Assembly (NCBI GenBank): GCA_021613335.1
Contig: JAJTWR010000479.1
Coordinates: 372,001 to 436,000, forward strand
Direction of reading: 5' to 3'
Source of the DNA: Whitmania pigra
Lineage: Eukaryota; Annelida; Clitellata; Hirudinida; Haemopidae
Length of the DNA stretch: 64,000 nucleotides
The notes under the pieces were generated by a model. It saw nothing but the letters and a program-made list of their open reading frames with translations, was not told where the DNA came from and ran no database searches. Position 1 is the first letter of the stretch, and the number at the start of each line of letters is the position of its first letter. Positions 1-8,377 of this stretch are shown here, piece after piece. Made by a program: the position numbers and the translations under genes.

Positions 1-839
1 GCTTGGTGGCTGGCAATGGGTTTCCCAAAGGTTTTCCGTTCTTTGGCATAAGCAAGAGCAAGTTGGTATGCTCCTGAAGCAATGCCTAAAGCTTGGGCAG
101 CTATCCCAATACGACCTCCTTCTAGGGTTTTCATGGCAAATTTAAACCCAAAACCATCATCGCCGATACGATGTTCTTTGGACAACTTTACATCATTAAA
201 CATTAACGAATGGGTATCAGACCCGCGAATGCCAAGTTTATTTTCTTTGGGGCCAATAATAAAGCCCGGCATGCCTTTTTCTACTATAAAGGCATTTATA
301 CCCTTGTGTCCTAACTCTTTATGGGTTTGGGCAATAACTAAATAAACGCTTGCCGTACTTCCGTTGGTAATCCAGTTTTTAGTTCCGTTTAAAAGATAAT
401 AATCGCCTTTATCTATTGCCGTGGTATGCTGCGAACTCGCATCAGACCCCGCTTCCGGTTCTGACAGGCAAAAAGCTCCTATTATTTCGCCTTTGGCCAA
501 AGGCTTAAGATATTTTTCTTTTTGAAATTGGCAACCATAAGACTCTAATCCATAACAAACCAAAGAATTATTAACCGATACAACAACCGAAGCGGAGGCG
601 TCAATTTTTGATAATTCTTCCATCACCAAAACATAAGAAAGGGCATCCATACCTCCGCCGTTGTATTTCGGGTCAACCATCATCCCCAAAAAACCTAGTT
701 GCCCCAGTTTTTTTATTTGCTCGGCCGGAAACTGCTGATGTTCGTCTCTTTCTATCACCCCTGGCTTAAGCTCTTTTTGCGCAAAATCTCTCGCTACCTG
801 CCGAATCATTTTTTGTTCTTGGTTAAGTTCAAAAAGCAT
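1..839 (-). CDS. acyl-CoA dehydrogenase, N-terminal part (runs off the window)
   Basis: This flavoenzyme family oxidises acyl-CoA to trans-2-enoyl-CoA and passes electrons to electron-transfer flavoprotein. Reading leftwards from the ATG at 839, about 279 residues are open and the C-terminal part lies beyond base 1. The N-terminal helical domain (from MLFELNQEQKMIRQVARDF) is followed by the family motifs FCLSEPEAGSDAS and NGTKNWITNG, and the middle beta domain is complete. The sequence most resembles short-chain (butyryl-CoA type) enzymes, but substrate length cannot be read from it. A consensus Bacteroidota promoter lies just upstream at 862-892. The catalytic Glu lies in the missing part. 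Confidence 0.93.
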   Translation of the reverse strand, partial: MLFELNQEQKMIRQVARDFAQKELKPGVIERDEHQQFPAEQIKKLGQLGFLGMMVDPKYNGGGMDALSYVLVMEELSKIDASASVVVSVNNSLVCYGLESYGCQFQKEKYLKPLAKGEIIGAFCLSEPEAGSDASSQHTTAIDKGDYYLLNGTKNWITNGSTASVYLVIAQTHKELGHKGINAFIVEKGMPGFIIGPKENKLGIRGSDTHSLMFNDVKLSKEHRIGDDGFGFKFAMKTLEGGRIGIAAQALGIASGAYQLALAYAKERKTFGKPIASHQ

Positions 840-1264
840 AATTTTAGATTTTGGATACCTGCAAAGCTAACAATTCTCTAAACGCTGCGCAAGCATCCTT
901 CTGCTTTTGAAGATTTGAATCGGGCAAATAATTAGTCGACAAAACCGCCGTCACAAAACTTAATGCCAAATTTTAACCGCTTAAACGGAGATTTTTTAAG
1001 GAACAATAATACCCTCTGAGAAGCTCTTCAAAACGTAGTATAGCCATATTTATCGTTTTCGGTTACAGAAACTTTAATCCACCCCCGATAACCCGAAACC
1101 TTTTTAAAATGTAATCTTTACAAACAATAGCTCCTATACATCGTTTAAAAATTCAGCTTGCCGCGCATTTTAAATCTTAAAGCAATTTAAAGGTTGGCAT
1201 TATTTTTACCGCATTTTCACAAAAAAGATCTTTTTGCCGTTTTGTAAAATATAACCGTTGGAAA
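840..1264. other. 425-base gap, no gene seen
   Basis: Apart from the promoter at 862-892 I see no coding frame with family resemblance, no RNA gene and no strong hairpin here. The DNA is AT-rich with stops in all frames. Confidence 0.6.
862..892 (-). promoter_or_regulatory. promoter of the acyl-CoA dehydrogenase gene
   Basis: On the minus strand TTG (890-892) is followed by 20 bases and then TAGCTTTG (862-869), matching the Bacteroidota sigma-ABfr consensus TTG-N19-21-TAnnTTTG. The predicted transcript starts near 858, about 20 bases before the ATG at 839. Confidence 0.7.
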
Positions 1265-1894
1265 TTATCCCTGTACGTTTGCCGAAATAAAATTGATAAG
1301 CCATTGGTTTAGGTTTTTAATTGCCAAATCTATTTGCCAATTTTTGCGATTTCGCGGCTCTACATAATTAGAAATGCTGCGAACTTGCATACAAGCAATA
1401 CCCGCTTGCTTGCATGCGTAAAAAACGGCGGCGCCTTCCATACTTTCTACATCCGGATTAAATAAAGCAAGGGTTTTTTGGATGCTCTTTATTTCGCCAT
1501 GCACTTTGTTTACGGTAATGGCTTTAACTTTGGGTAAGTTTGGTTGATAAATTTCTTCTGCCAGAAAAATATTTTCTCCAAGCCCTAAATTGCAAACAGG
1601 AATAAACCGATGATGATCTTCTACGCCCAGTTCTGCAAAGCAATCTTGAGTTATATTTACTAAATCGCCAAGCAAAAAGCCATGATTAAAACTACCGGCT
1701 ATACCTACATTTAGTACGGCTTTGTATTTTTTATTTAGGTATTTTCCCAACGCAAAAGCGGCGGCAGTCATTCCAACCCCGGTAACAAGAATATCAAAAT
1801 TTTTGGTTTCTGCAAATTCTTGCTCTCCAAGTTTATACGCTTGCCGTATGCCAATAATTTCGGCCGCTGTGGCGCTAACAATAAGGATTTTCAC
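1265..1894 (-). CDS. mqnB: futalosine hydrolase
   Basis: This 209-residue protein belongs to the nucleoside phosphorylase / MTA-SAH nucleosidase fold. It most resembles MqnB, which splits futalosine into hypoxanthine and dehypoxanthinyl futalosine in the alternative (futalosine) menaquinone pathway. Visible features are the N-terminal strand MKILIVSATAAE, the GVGMTAAAFALG and NVGIAGSF loops, and the signature DVESMEGAAVFYACKQAGI with the catalytic-region Glu. The start codon is GTG (1892-1894); the family N-terminus begins exactly there and no in-frame ATG precedes it. It stands alone, with no other mqn genes in the window. An MTA/SAH nucleosidase is the alternative, but the short length and the MQVRSISNYVEPRN segment favour MqnB. 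Confidence 0.85.
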   Translation of the reverse strand: MKILIVSATAAEIIGIRQAYKLGEQEFAETKNFDILVTGVGMTAAAFALGKYLNKKYKAVLNVGIAGSFNHGFLLGDLVNITQDCFAELGVEDHHRFIPVCNLGLGENIFLAEEIYQPNLPKVKAITVNKVHGEIKSIQKTLALFNPDVESMEGAAVFYACKQAGIACMQVRSISNYVEPRNRKNWQIDLAIKNLNQWLINFISANVQG

Positions 1895-2284
1895 AACACG
1901 AAGGTAAGTTTTTGGCTAAAAACCAAAAGAAATTTGTTGTTAAACTATTAAATATCTTCGCGCAGGAACATTGAATCAGGCAAAGTTAAGAGTTAAAGCG
2001 GCGGGATAAAATTTTCCGATAAAGTATCAATGATCTGTCAAAGAACTATTGATGGCAAGCTACGCGCAATTGGAGGGTTAGTTTGCATACCGAACCCCTT
2101 GTTTTTATAACTTTGTTTTTGTTCCTTAGAAAATATCGGTTTCCAAATTTCAATCAACAGCATATCAACCGGGAAACGGCGCGTGGATAAAAATGCCGGT
2201 AAATGTAAAAGTTAAAGGTTTAAAGACACGGTGTTTCTTAATTCGTCAATCGTAGTTGTTATATTTGGATTTTAATTAGAAGTT
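1895..2284. other. 390-base divergent gap
   Basis: This region separates mqnB (leftward) from the PTPS-like gene (rightward) and must hold both promoters. Only the -7 box at 2260-2267 is clear. On the mqnB side a near match, TACCTTCG, lies just ahead of the GTG on the minus strand. No RNA gene or reading frame was recognised. Confidence 0.5.
2260..2267 (+). promoter_or_regulatory. -7 box for the PTPS-like/folE/fabD genes
   Basis: TATATTTG fits the TAnnTTTG consensus and ends 17 bases before the ATG at 2285. No exact TTG sits at the ideal distance upstream, so the -33 element is weak or degenerate. Confidence 0.5.
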
Positions 2285-2695
2285 ATGATATACATCACGC
2301 GAAAGGCAAGTTTTAACGCAGCGCATAAACTTTTTAGACCGGATTGGAATTTGGAAAAAAACCTAGCGGTATTTGGTAAATGCGCTAACCAAAATTGGCA
2401 TGGGCATAATTATCATCTGTATGTAACCGTTAAAGGCGAAATTAATCCGGAAACAGGTTTTTTAATAGATTTGAAATGGTTAAAAGATGCCATCAATATA
2501 TATGTAGTTGATAAAATTGATCATAAAAACCTGAATCTGGACGTAGATTTTATGAAAGGCAAATTGGCTTCAACAGAAAATCTGGCCATTGCAATTTGGC
2601 AAGAACTTTTTACTGTAATTAATAAGGAGGGCGTTCAGCTTCATTCTATTAAAATTTGCGAAACAGATAACAATTTTGTAGAATATTTTGGTTAA
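2285..2695 (+). CDS. 6-pyruvoyl-tetrahydropterin synthase / QueD family
   Basis: T-fold enzyme of 136 residues acting on 7,8-dihydroneopterin triphosphate. Zinc ligands are visible as His in FNAAHKL and the two His of WHGHNYHL. The catalytic Cys lies in FGKCANQNWHGH, a C-x5-HGH spacing like animal PTPS; E. coli QueD has C-x3-HGH. So the product may be 6-pyruvoyl-tetrahydropterin (towards a BH4-like cofactor) and not, or not only, the 6-carboxy pterin used for queuosine. The next gene, folE, makes its substrate and starts 9 bases after the stop, so the two are almost certainly co-transcribed. Family assignment is firm; the exact product is not. Confidence 0.88.
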   Translation: MIYITRKASFNAAHKLFRPDWNLEKNLAVFGKCANQNWHGHNYHLYVTVKGEINPETGFLIDLKWLKDAINIYVVDKIDHKNLNLDVDFMKGKLASTENLAIAIWQELFTVINKEGVQLHSIKICETDNNFVEYFG

Positions 2696-2704
2696 TTGAT
2701 AAAA

Positions 2705-3337
2705 ATGGAACACGACATATTTGATGAACAAGAGCTTTTGGGTTACCAAAAGATAGATAATTACCACACGGGAAAAATAGCGGCCGTTGCCAGCCATTAT
2801 AAAGATATTTTAAATTATATTGGCGAAGATCCAACCCGCGAAGGTTTATTGAAAACGCCCGAACGGGTAGCCAAAGCATTACAATATTTAACGCACGGCT
2901 ATGATTTAAATCCCGCTGATATTTTAAAATCGGCCATGTTTAAAGAAGATTATAGCCAAATGGTAGTGGTAAAAAACATCGAAGTTTATTCGATGTGCGA
3001 ACATCACATGCTGCCTTTTTTTGGCAAAGCCCATATTGCTTATATTCCTAAAGGTTACATTGTTGGGCTTAGTAAACTCCCTCGCGTGGTTGACGCTTAT
3101 GCGCGCCGGTTGCAGGTGCAAGAACGGTTAACCAATGAAATTAAAAATTGTATTGAGGAAACTTTGAAACCGGCCGGAGTAGCTGTTGTAATTGAGTGTC
3201 GGCATATGTGCATGGTTATGCGAGGGGTACAAAAACAAAATTCAGTTAGCACCACATCGGCATTTACAGGCGAATTTTTAGATAATGAAAGAACCCGGGC
3301 AGAATTTTTGAAATTGATTACAGCAAGTTTAGATTAA
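2705..3337 (+). CDS. folE: GTP cyclohydrolase I
   Basis: Converts GTP to 7,8-dihydroneopterin triphosphate, the entry step to folate and other pterins. The 210-residue protein has the zinc-site motifs [12 protein letters not shown] and ECRHMCM, the [15 protein letters not shown] segment, and the C-terminal region with [12 protein letters not shown] chose the ATG at 2705; an in-frame TTG at 2696 lies directly behind the preceding stop but adds only MIK. It lies between the PTPS-like gene (9 bases) and fabD (16 bases), so all three probably form one transcript. Confidence 0.96.
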   Translation: MEHDIFDEQELLGYQKIDNYHTGKIAAVASHYKDILNYIGEDPTREGLLKTPERVAKALQYLTHGYDLNPADILKSAMFKEDYSQMVVVKNIEVYSMCEHHMLPFFGKAHIAYIPKGYIVGLSKLPRVVDAYARRLQVQERLTNEIKNCIEETLKPAGVAVVIECRHMCMVMRGVQKQNSVSTTSAFTGEFLDNERTRAEFLKLITASLD

Positions 3338-3353
3338 AAAAATTAAAAGACAA

Positions 3354-4238
3354 ATGAAAGCATACGTTTTTCCCGGTCAGGGAGCTCAGTTTCCGGGCAT
3401 GGGAAAAGATCTTTACGATTATCATCCTTTAGCGAAAGAATTTTTTGAAAAAGCAAACCAAATAATGGGTTTTCGCATTAGCGATATTATGTTTAGCGGG
3501 ACAGAAGAAGAGTTAAAGCAAACAAACGTTACCCAACCTGCCGTTTTTTTGCATTCGGTAATTTTAGCGAAAACTTTGGGCGCATCATTTATGCCAGATA
3601 TGGTTGCGGGTCACTCTTTGGGCGAGTTTTCGGCTTTGGTTGCCGCTAAGGCTTTATCTTTTGAAGATGGTTTGAAATTAGTGCTTGCCAGAGCCGATGC
3701 CATGCAAAAGGCCTGTCAAAAACAACCGAGTATAATGGCTGCTATTTTGGGTTTGGCAGACCAGGCGGTTGAAAATGTTTGTGCCGATATTGATGAAATT
3801 GTAGTTGCGGCCAACTATAATTGCCCCGGTCAAGTGGTTATTAGCGGCAGCATTAAAGGCGTTGATCAGGCTTGCAAAAAACTTTCTGCCGCAGGGGCCA
3901 AAAGAGCATTAAAGTTAAATGTAGGCGGCGCATTCCACTCCCCGTTAATGGAATCTGCAAAAGCAGAATTGCAAAGCGCCATTGAATCTACAAATATTTT
4001 GGCGCCAATTTGTCCAATTTATCAAAATGTAAATGCAAAGCCCGCATCAGAGCCCTCCGTAATTAAAAAAAATCTTATTGCACAATTAACCGGAGCTGTA
4101 AAATGGACGCAAACAATTACCGCTATGCTGGCCGATGGCGCTACCGAATTTATAGAAGTTGGCCCCGGTAATGTATTACAAGGGTTGATAAAAAAAATTG
4201 ATCGGGCAGCACAAACAAGTAACGCTGCTTTGAGTTAA
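3354..4238 (+). CDS. fabD: malonyl-CoA:ACP transacylase
   Basis: Loads malonyl groups onto acyl carrier protein for fatty acid synthesis in the cytoplasm. The 294-residue protein is full length. It opens with FPGQGAQFPGMG; the nucleophile Ser88 lies in GHSLGE and the catalytic His195 in GAFHSPLM. The C-terminal EVGPGNVLQGLIKKI is also typical. It is the last gene of the pterin cluster and is followed directly by an intrinsic terminator. Confidence 0.97.
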   Translation: MKAYVFPGQGAQFPGMGKDLYDYHPLAKEFFEKANQIMGFRISDIMFSGTEEELKQTNVTQPAVFLHSVILAKTLGASFMPDMVAGHSLGEFSALVAAKALSFEDGLKLVLARADAMQKACQKQPSIMAAILGLADQAVENVCADIDEIVVAANYNCPGQVVISGSIKGVDQACKKLSAAGAKRALKLNVGGAFHSPLMESAKAELQSAIESTNILAPICPIYQNVNAKPASEPSVIKKNLIAQLTGAVKWTQTITAMLADGATEFIEVGPGNVLQGLIKKIDRAAQTSNAALS

Positions 4239-4251
4239 ATAAGAATTAAAC

Positions 4252-4277
4252 TGCCGGCTAAAACCGGCAATTTTTTT
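4252..4277 (+). terminator. intrinsic terminator after fabD
   Basis: TGCCGG, a 6-base loop (CTAAAA) and CCGGCA form a perfect 6-bp GC-rich stem followed by A and seven T. It separates fabD from the sensor kinase gene 22 bases downstream. Confidence 0.85.
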
Positions 4278-4298
4278 ACTTGTATATTTTGATCTTTA

Positions 4299-7200
4299 AT
4301 GAGTATAGGCGCCAAAATAAGGGTTTTATTTTTTATCTTGGGCATATGCTGTATGGTTGCGGCAATATTATTGCATAATGTCGTTGTTACGCCACAAAAT
4401 TTGCTTAAGTATCAAACAAGCCAACTGCAACAGCGCGTTAGAGCCAAAGAAAGCGTTGTTTACGGTTTGCTTTCCGATGCCCGGCAGATTAAACAACTTA
4501 ACGAATTTTCATACAATAGTTCTCTTGCATTTGGATTTATTAAAAAATATTGTGACAATGATATTGATATATTGATTTATAAAGCCGGCGAGCTACAGTT
4601 TTGGAGTACCGCAAAAGTATATCCCCAAAATATCGAACGCTTTAAAGAAGGCTCCTCTTTTGCACAAATGCCAAACGGTTATTTTTTAGCCGTCAAGAAA
4701 ACACAAGGCGATTATGTTTATCTTTTCCTGATAAGCGTTAAAACCCAATATAGTATCCAAAATAAATTTCTGGTTAACCAAATTTCTCCTGAACTTTTTT
4801 CGGCTAAAAGCTTACAATTGGCATCCTTTGCGGATAAAGAAAGCCAAAGCGTTTTCAGCATCGACAACCGGTATCTTTTTTCGGTTAAGCTAACCTCAAA
4901 TTATAACAAAAACAATTATTCCTCGGCTCTTATTTGGCTCTGGATGCTTGGTTTTCTTTTTATTGTACTGTGTATAAAATCTTGTTGTTTATGGTTGGTA
5001 AAACAAGGCAAACTGATGTTGGCAACGGGGTTTCTTATTGTGTTTTTTCTGCTTTTCAGGTTAACCGATTTAAAAACTTTATGGTTTAGCAGTCAATTTG
5101 ATATAACCCTGTTTAGCCCGTCGGTGTATGCGGAAAGCGATTTTTTGCCTTCCCTTGGAGCTTTTTTGCTTAACGTAATCAGTATTACATGGGTAATGTT
5201 GTTTGTGTATATATATCGTAAGCAATATAGATTCGGTAAAATATTATCAAAAAGTAAAATTTTTAGCGTATTTATCCTGATTGTTTACATGGTAATTATG
5301 GGCTTAATTGCTTTTTTATTTGAAGGTATTTTCTCCGGACTGATCTATAATTCTAAAATAAATTTTGATATATCGGATATTATCGGATTAACTTGGCTGA
5401 GTTGGGTATGTATTTTCATTCTGTGTTTGGTTTGGTTTAACATATATCTATTGGCAAGCGCATTTTTAGAGGTTAGCAAAACACTGAATATAACCGCAAG
5501 ACAACAAATTTTTTGCTTTTTGCTGATGCTGCTGGGTATGCTGATTTACAAAACAAGCTCTCAGTTTAGCGCTTATTTTTTGTTGTATTCGTTTTTGTTG
5601 TTTGTGCTTTGGTATAATAGTTATAAGCAGGTAAAAAAAGCGTCAATAGGCATATTGGCCATCATATTTTTTACAATGGCCTTAATAACATCGCTTAAAT
5701 ACCTCAGGTTTACAGATATTAAAGAGCGTAATTTAAGAGTCGCCCTTGCAGAAAAATTATTGTATGACGATGACCCTAAGGTAATTAATGCTTTAGAAAG
5801 TTTAGAAAAGGATTTACGGGCAGATTCAATTATTACCAAACACTTTAAACAACCGCCGCTTACCCAAACGCTCAGTTTTCATGATTACATTACCAAAAAA
5901 TACTTAGACGGTTATCTTTCAAAGTTTGAATATAGGATGTATGAATATAACCGAAAAGATTTACCCCTTAATAAAAGAGAACAGATTTCGATTGCTAAAT
6001 ATCGCAATTTGGTACGATTTGGAGCGGTTAAAACCTCCGAATCGCTCTTTTTTTATCGCGTAAACGACACTTTTGGTTTTCAATGCTATTTTGGCATTAT
6101 TCCTATTACAGAAGGAGGAAATAAACTGGGAACAATGGTTGTTGAACTTAAATCGCTGCCTTTTGATTATAATAACCGTTTCCCCGAGTTATTGATTGAT
6201 GGTAAATCGTCAGCCGATGAAGAACTTCAAAATTACTCCTTTGCGTTTTATAAAAATAAAGTTCTTTATAATCAATCCGGCGCATACATTTATCCGCTTT
6301 ACAACAACGGAAAATTTACGGCAAAACCGGATAGCATTACTTTTATCTCTGATTTTAACCCCTTAAAAACAGATGGCGGCGTTGTTTATTCTCATACCGT
6401 TTTTAAACCCGAAACCTCAAAAATTATTGTGATCAGTAAAGCTGAATTGAGTTTTGTGAACCAATTAGCGGCCATTTCCTTTTTCTTTTTGGTATTTATT
6501 GTTTTTGGCATTGTATTTAATGCCTTGCTATGGCTCATCAAAAATTTGGATACCAACCAAGGGGGATGGTTCGGCGTTAATCGTTACCTGATGATTAATG
6601 CCAATAAAATACTTTATAAAACACGCGTTCAATTGTCTATTGTTTTGGCGGTGGTTGCCACGCTTTTAATTGTTGGGTGGACAACTTTTTTTAACATCAA
6701 AGAAGATTATCAGTATAAGCAAGAAAATTTTATCAGGAATAAAATCAGAAAAATTAAAGTTTCGTATGAGAACATGATTTTAAATAGAGGCATTATTGGT
6801 AATGATGACAAGGCTAAATATGAATTTAATCAATTTGCCGATATTAATGACGCATATCTGAATTTATACGATGTTAAAGGCTCCTTATATCTTACCTCTT
6901 TGCCAAAAATGTTCGATTCGGGTATTGCCGGTTATAAAATGAACCCTGAGGCATTTATTTATTTAAAACAACAACAGCAATCGGAGTTTTTAAATCTGGC
7001 AGAAAAAATAGGGTCTTTTGTTTACGCGGCAGCTTATGTTCCGGTCAGAAATGCCAAAAATGAAACCATTGCCTATCTGGGGATGCCATATTACAGTAGC
7101 CAAACAGACTATCAGGATAAAATAGGTTTTTTTATCAACACTTTAATTAACATTTACGCGTTGGTTTTTGTACTTGTAGGCGTGTTTGCAGTTTTTTTGG

Positions 7201-8054
7201 CAAACCAAATTACCGCCCCATTAAGTTTCATTCAAGAATCAATTAAAAAAACAAAACTCGGCGAGCGTAACGAACCTATTTATTGGCACAGGCAAGATGA
7301 AATAGGAACGCTGATAAAGGAATACAACAAAATGATTTCGGAATTAGAAGATAGCGCAAATAAATTGGCAAAATCTGAAAGAGAAAGCGCTTGGAGAGAA
7401 ATGGCTAAACAAGTGGCGCACGAAATTAAAAATCCGTTAACCCCGCTTAAACTTGGCGTACAGCTTCTGGAAAAATCATGGAAAGAGAAAGATTCGAATT
7501 TTGAAGCAAAATTCATAAAATTTAACAAGTCGTTTTTAGAGCAGATAGAAAGCCTCTCTGCCATCGCATCGGAGTTTTCTGATTTTGCAAAAATGCCCGA
7601 TACCAAATTGACAGAAATAGAATTGCTGCCTGTTTTAACTAAAGCTATTGAGGTGTTCAATAATTTTGAGAACATTGAAATAGTTGTGTTAAACAATGCA
7701 AATAGAAAATTAAAAGCGCTAGGCGATAAAGACCAGTTGCTGCGTGCATTTAATAATCTTTTAAAAAATGCCGTTGAGGCTTGTGACGGCAAAAAGCTGT
7801 CTATCATCAGGATTATAATTAACAATGATGACAAAAATGTCTATATTGATATTATTGATAGAGGAAAAGGGATAGAAAAAGCCATTCAAGATAAAATTTT
7901 TAGACCTAATTTTACCACCAAGTCTTCGGGAACAGGCTTGGGGCTTGCTGTTGCAAAACAAGCAATAGAAAATGCCGGAGGCTATATAGATTTTAAATCG
8001 GAAGAAAATGTAGAAACTATTTTTTATCTAACAATTCCTTTACTTGAAGGATAA
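4299..8054 (+). CDS. very large membrane sensor histidine kinase (NtrY-like)
   Basis: At 1251 residues this is about twice a usual sensor kinase. It has an N-terminal membrane anchor (about 8-28), an extracytoplasmic stretch, and a cluster of roughly eight hydrophobic helices (about 210-460). A long soluble region follows, with further membrane segments near 725-750, 775-795 and 955-980. A HAMP-like linker comes next. The HisKA site is AKQVAHEIKNPLTPLK with phospho-accepting His1041. The ATPase domain shows the N box NNLLKNAVEAC (about 1152), DRGKGI and GTGLGLAVAKQ (about 1211). The PLTPLK motif is typical of the NtrY group. No response regulator gene adjoins it, so its partner is elsewhere. 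The signal sensed is unknown. Confidence 0.9.
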   Translation: MSIGAKIRVLFFILGICCMVAAILLHNVVVTPQNLLKYQTSQLQQRVRAKESVVYGLLSDARQIKQLNEFSYNSSLAFGFIKKYCDNDIDILIYKAGELQFWSTAKVYPQNIERFKEGSSFAQMPNGYFLAVKKTQGDYVYLFLISVKTQYSIQNKFLVNQISPELFSAKSLQLASFADKESQSVFSIDNRYLFSVKLTSNYNKNNYSSALIWLWMLGFLFIVLCIKSCCLWLVKQGKLMLATGFLIVFFLLFRLTDLKTLWFSSQFDITLFSPSVYAESDFLPSLGAFLLNVISITWVMLFVYIYRKQYRFGKILSKSKIFSVFILIVYMVIMGLIAFLFEGIFSGLIYNSKINFDISDIIGLTWLSWVCIFILCLVWFNIYLLASAFLEVSKTLNITARQQIFCFLLMLLGMLIYKTSSQFSAYFLLYSFLLFVLWYNSYKQVKKASIGILAIIFFTMALITSLKYLRFTDIKERNLRVALAEKLLYDDDPKVINALESLEKDLRADSIITKHFKQPPLTQTLSFHDYITKKYLDGYLSKFEYRMYEYNRKDLPLNKREQISIAKYRNLVRFGAVKTSESLFFYRVNDTFGFQCYFGIIPITEGGNKLGTMVVELKSLPFDYNNRFPELLIDGKSSADEELQNYSFAFYKNKVLYNQSGAYIYPLYNNGKFTAKPDSITFISDFNPLKTDGGVVYSHTVFKPETSKIIVISKAELSFVNQLAAISFFFLVFIVFGIVFNALLWLIKNLDTNQGGWFGVNRYLMINANKILYKTRVQLSIVLAVVATLLIVGWTTFFNIKEDYQYKQENFIRNKIRKIKVSYENMILNRGIIGNDDKAKYEFNQFADINDAYLNLYDVKGSLYLTSLPKMFDSGIAGYKMNPEAFIYLKQQQQSEFLNLAEKIGSFVYAAAYVPVRNAKNETIAYLGMPYYSSQTDYQDKIGFFINTLINIYALVFVLVGVFAVFLANQITAPLSFIQESIKKTKLGERNEPIYWHRQDEIGTLIKEYNKMISELEDSANKLAKSERESAWREMAKQVAHEIKNPLTPLKLGVQLLEKSWKEKDSNFEAKFIKFNKSFLEQIESLSAIASEFSDFAKMPDTKLTEIELLPVLTKAIEVFNNFENIEIVVLNNANRKLKALGDKDQLLRAFNNLLKNAVEACDGKKLSIIRIIINNDDKNVYIDIIDRGKGIEKAIQDKIFRPNFTTKSSGTGLGLAVAKQAIENAGGYIDFKSEENVETIFYLTIPLLEG

Positions 8055-8377
8055 TAAAATTCCATTGCAACCGAGCGATAAAAGAAAAGTTATATAGATG
8101 GTTATGGTTTTAATTAAACATCTATTTAGTTTAAATTCAAACAAACAACGCGCGCAAAAATAACAGCTACCGGTAAATTATACTTTGCTGTTAACTTTTC
8201 TATAAAGAAATTTTGTTTGTTGCCATAGGCTAAAAACAGGTTTCCTGTTAAAGGTTGAAACGATAAACTATACAAAAAATAAATTTTTATAAAAAATAAT
8301 GGCATTTTTGTAAGCGTTAATCTGCTAATGTATTTTACTGGGATCCCCTGCAATCAAAATAGTTAATTAAGCTCTTT
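8055..8377. other. 323-base gap, no gene seen
   Basis: No convincing gene or terminator was found between the kinase and the glycosidase. An open frame on the minus strand (8126-8353) has low-complexity hydrophobic content and no family resemblance. Confidence 0.5.

Noticed and set aside
8126..8353. Minus-strand 75-codon frame in the gap after the sensor kinase.
   Set aside because: Hydrophobic, low-complexity composition, no family resemblance and no promoter; probably chance in AT-rich DNA.
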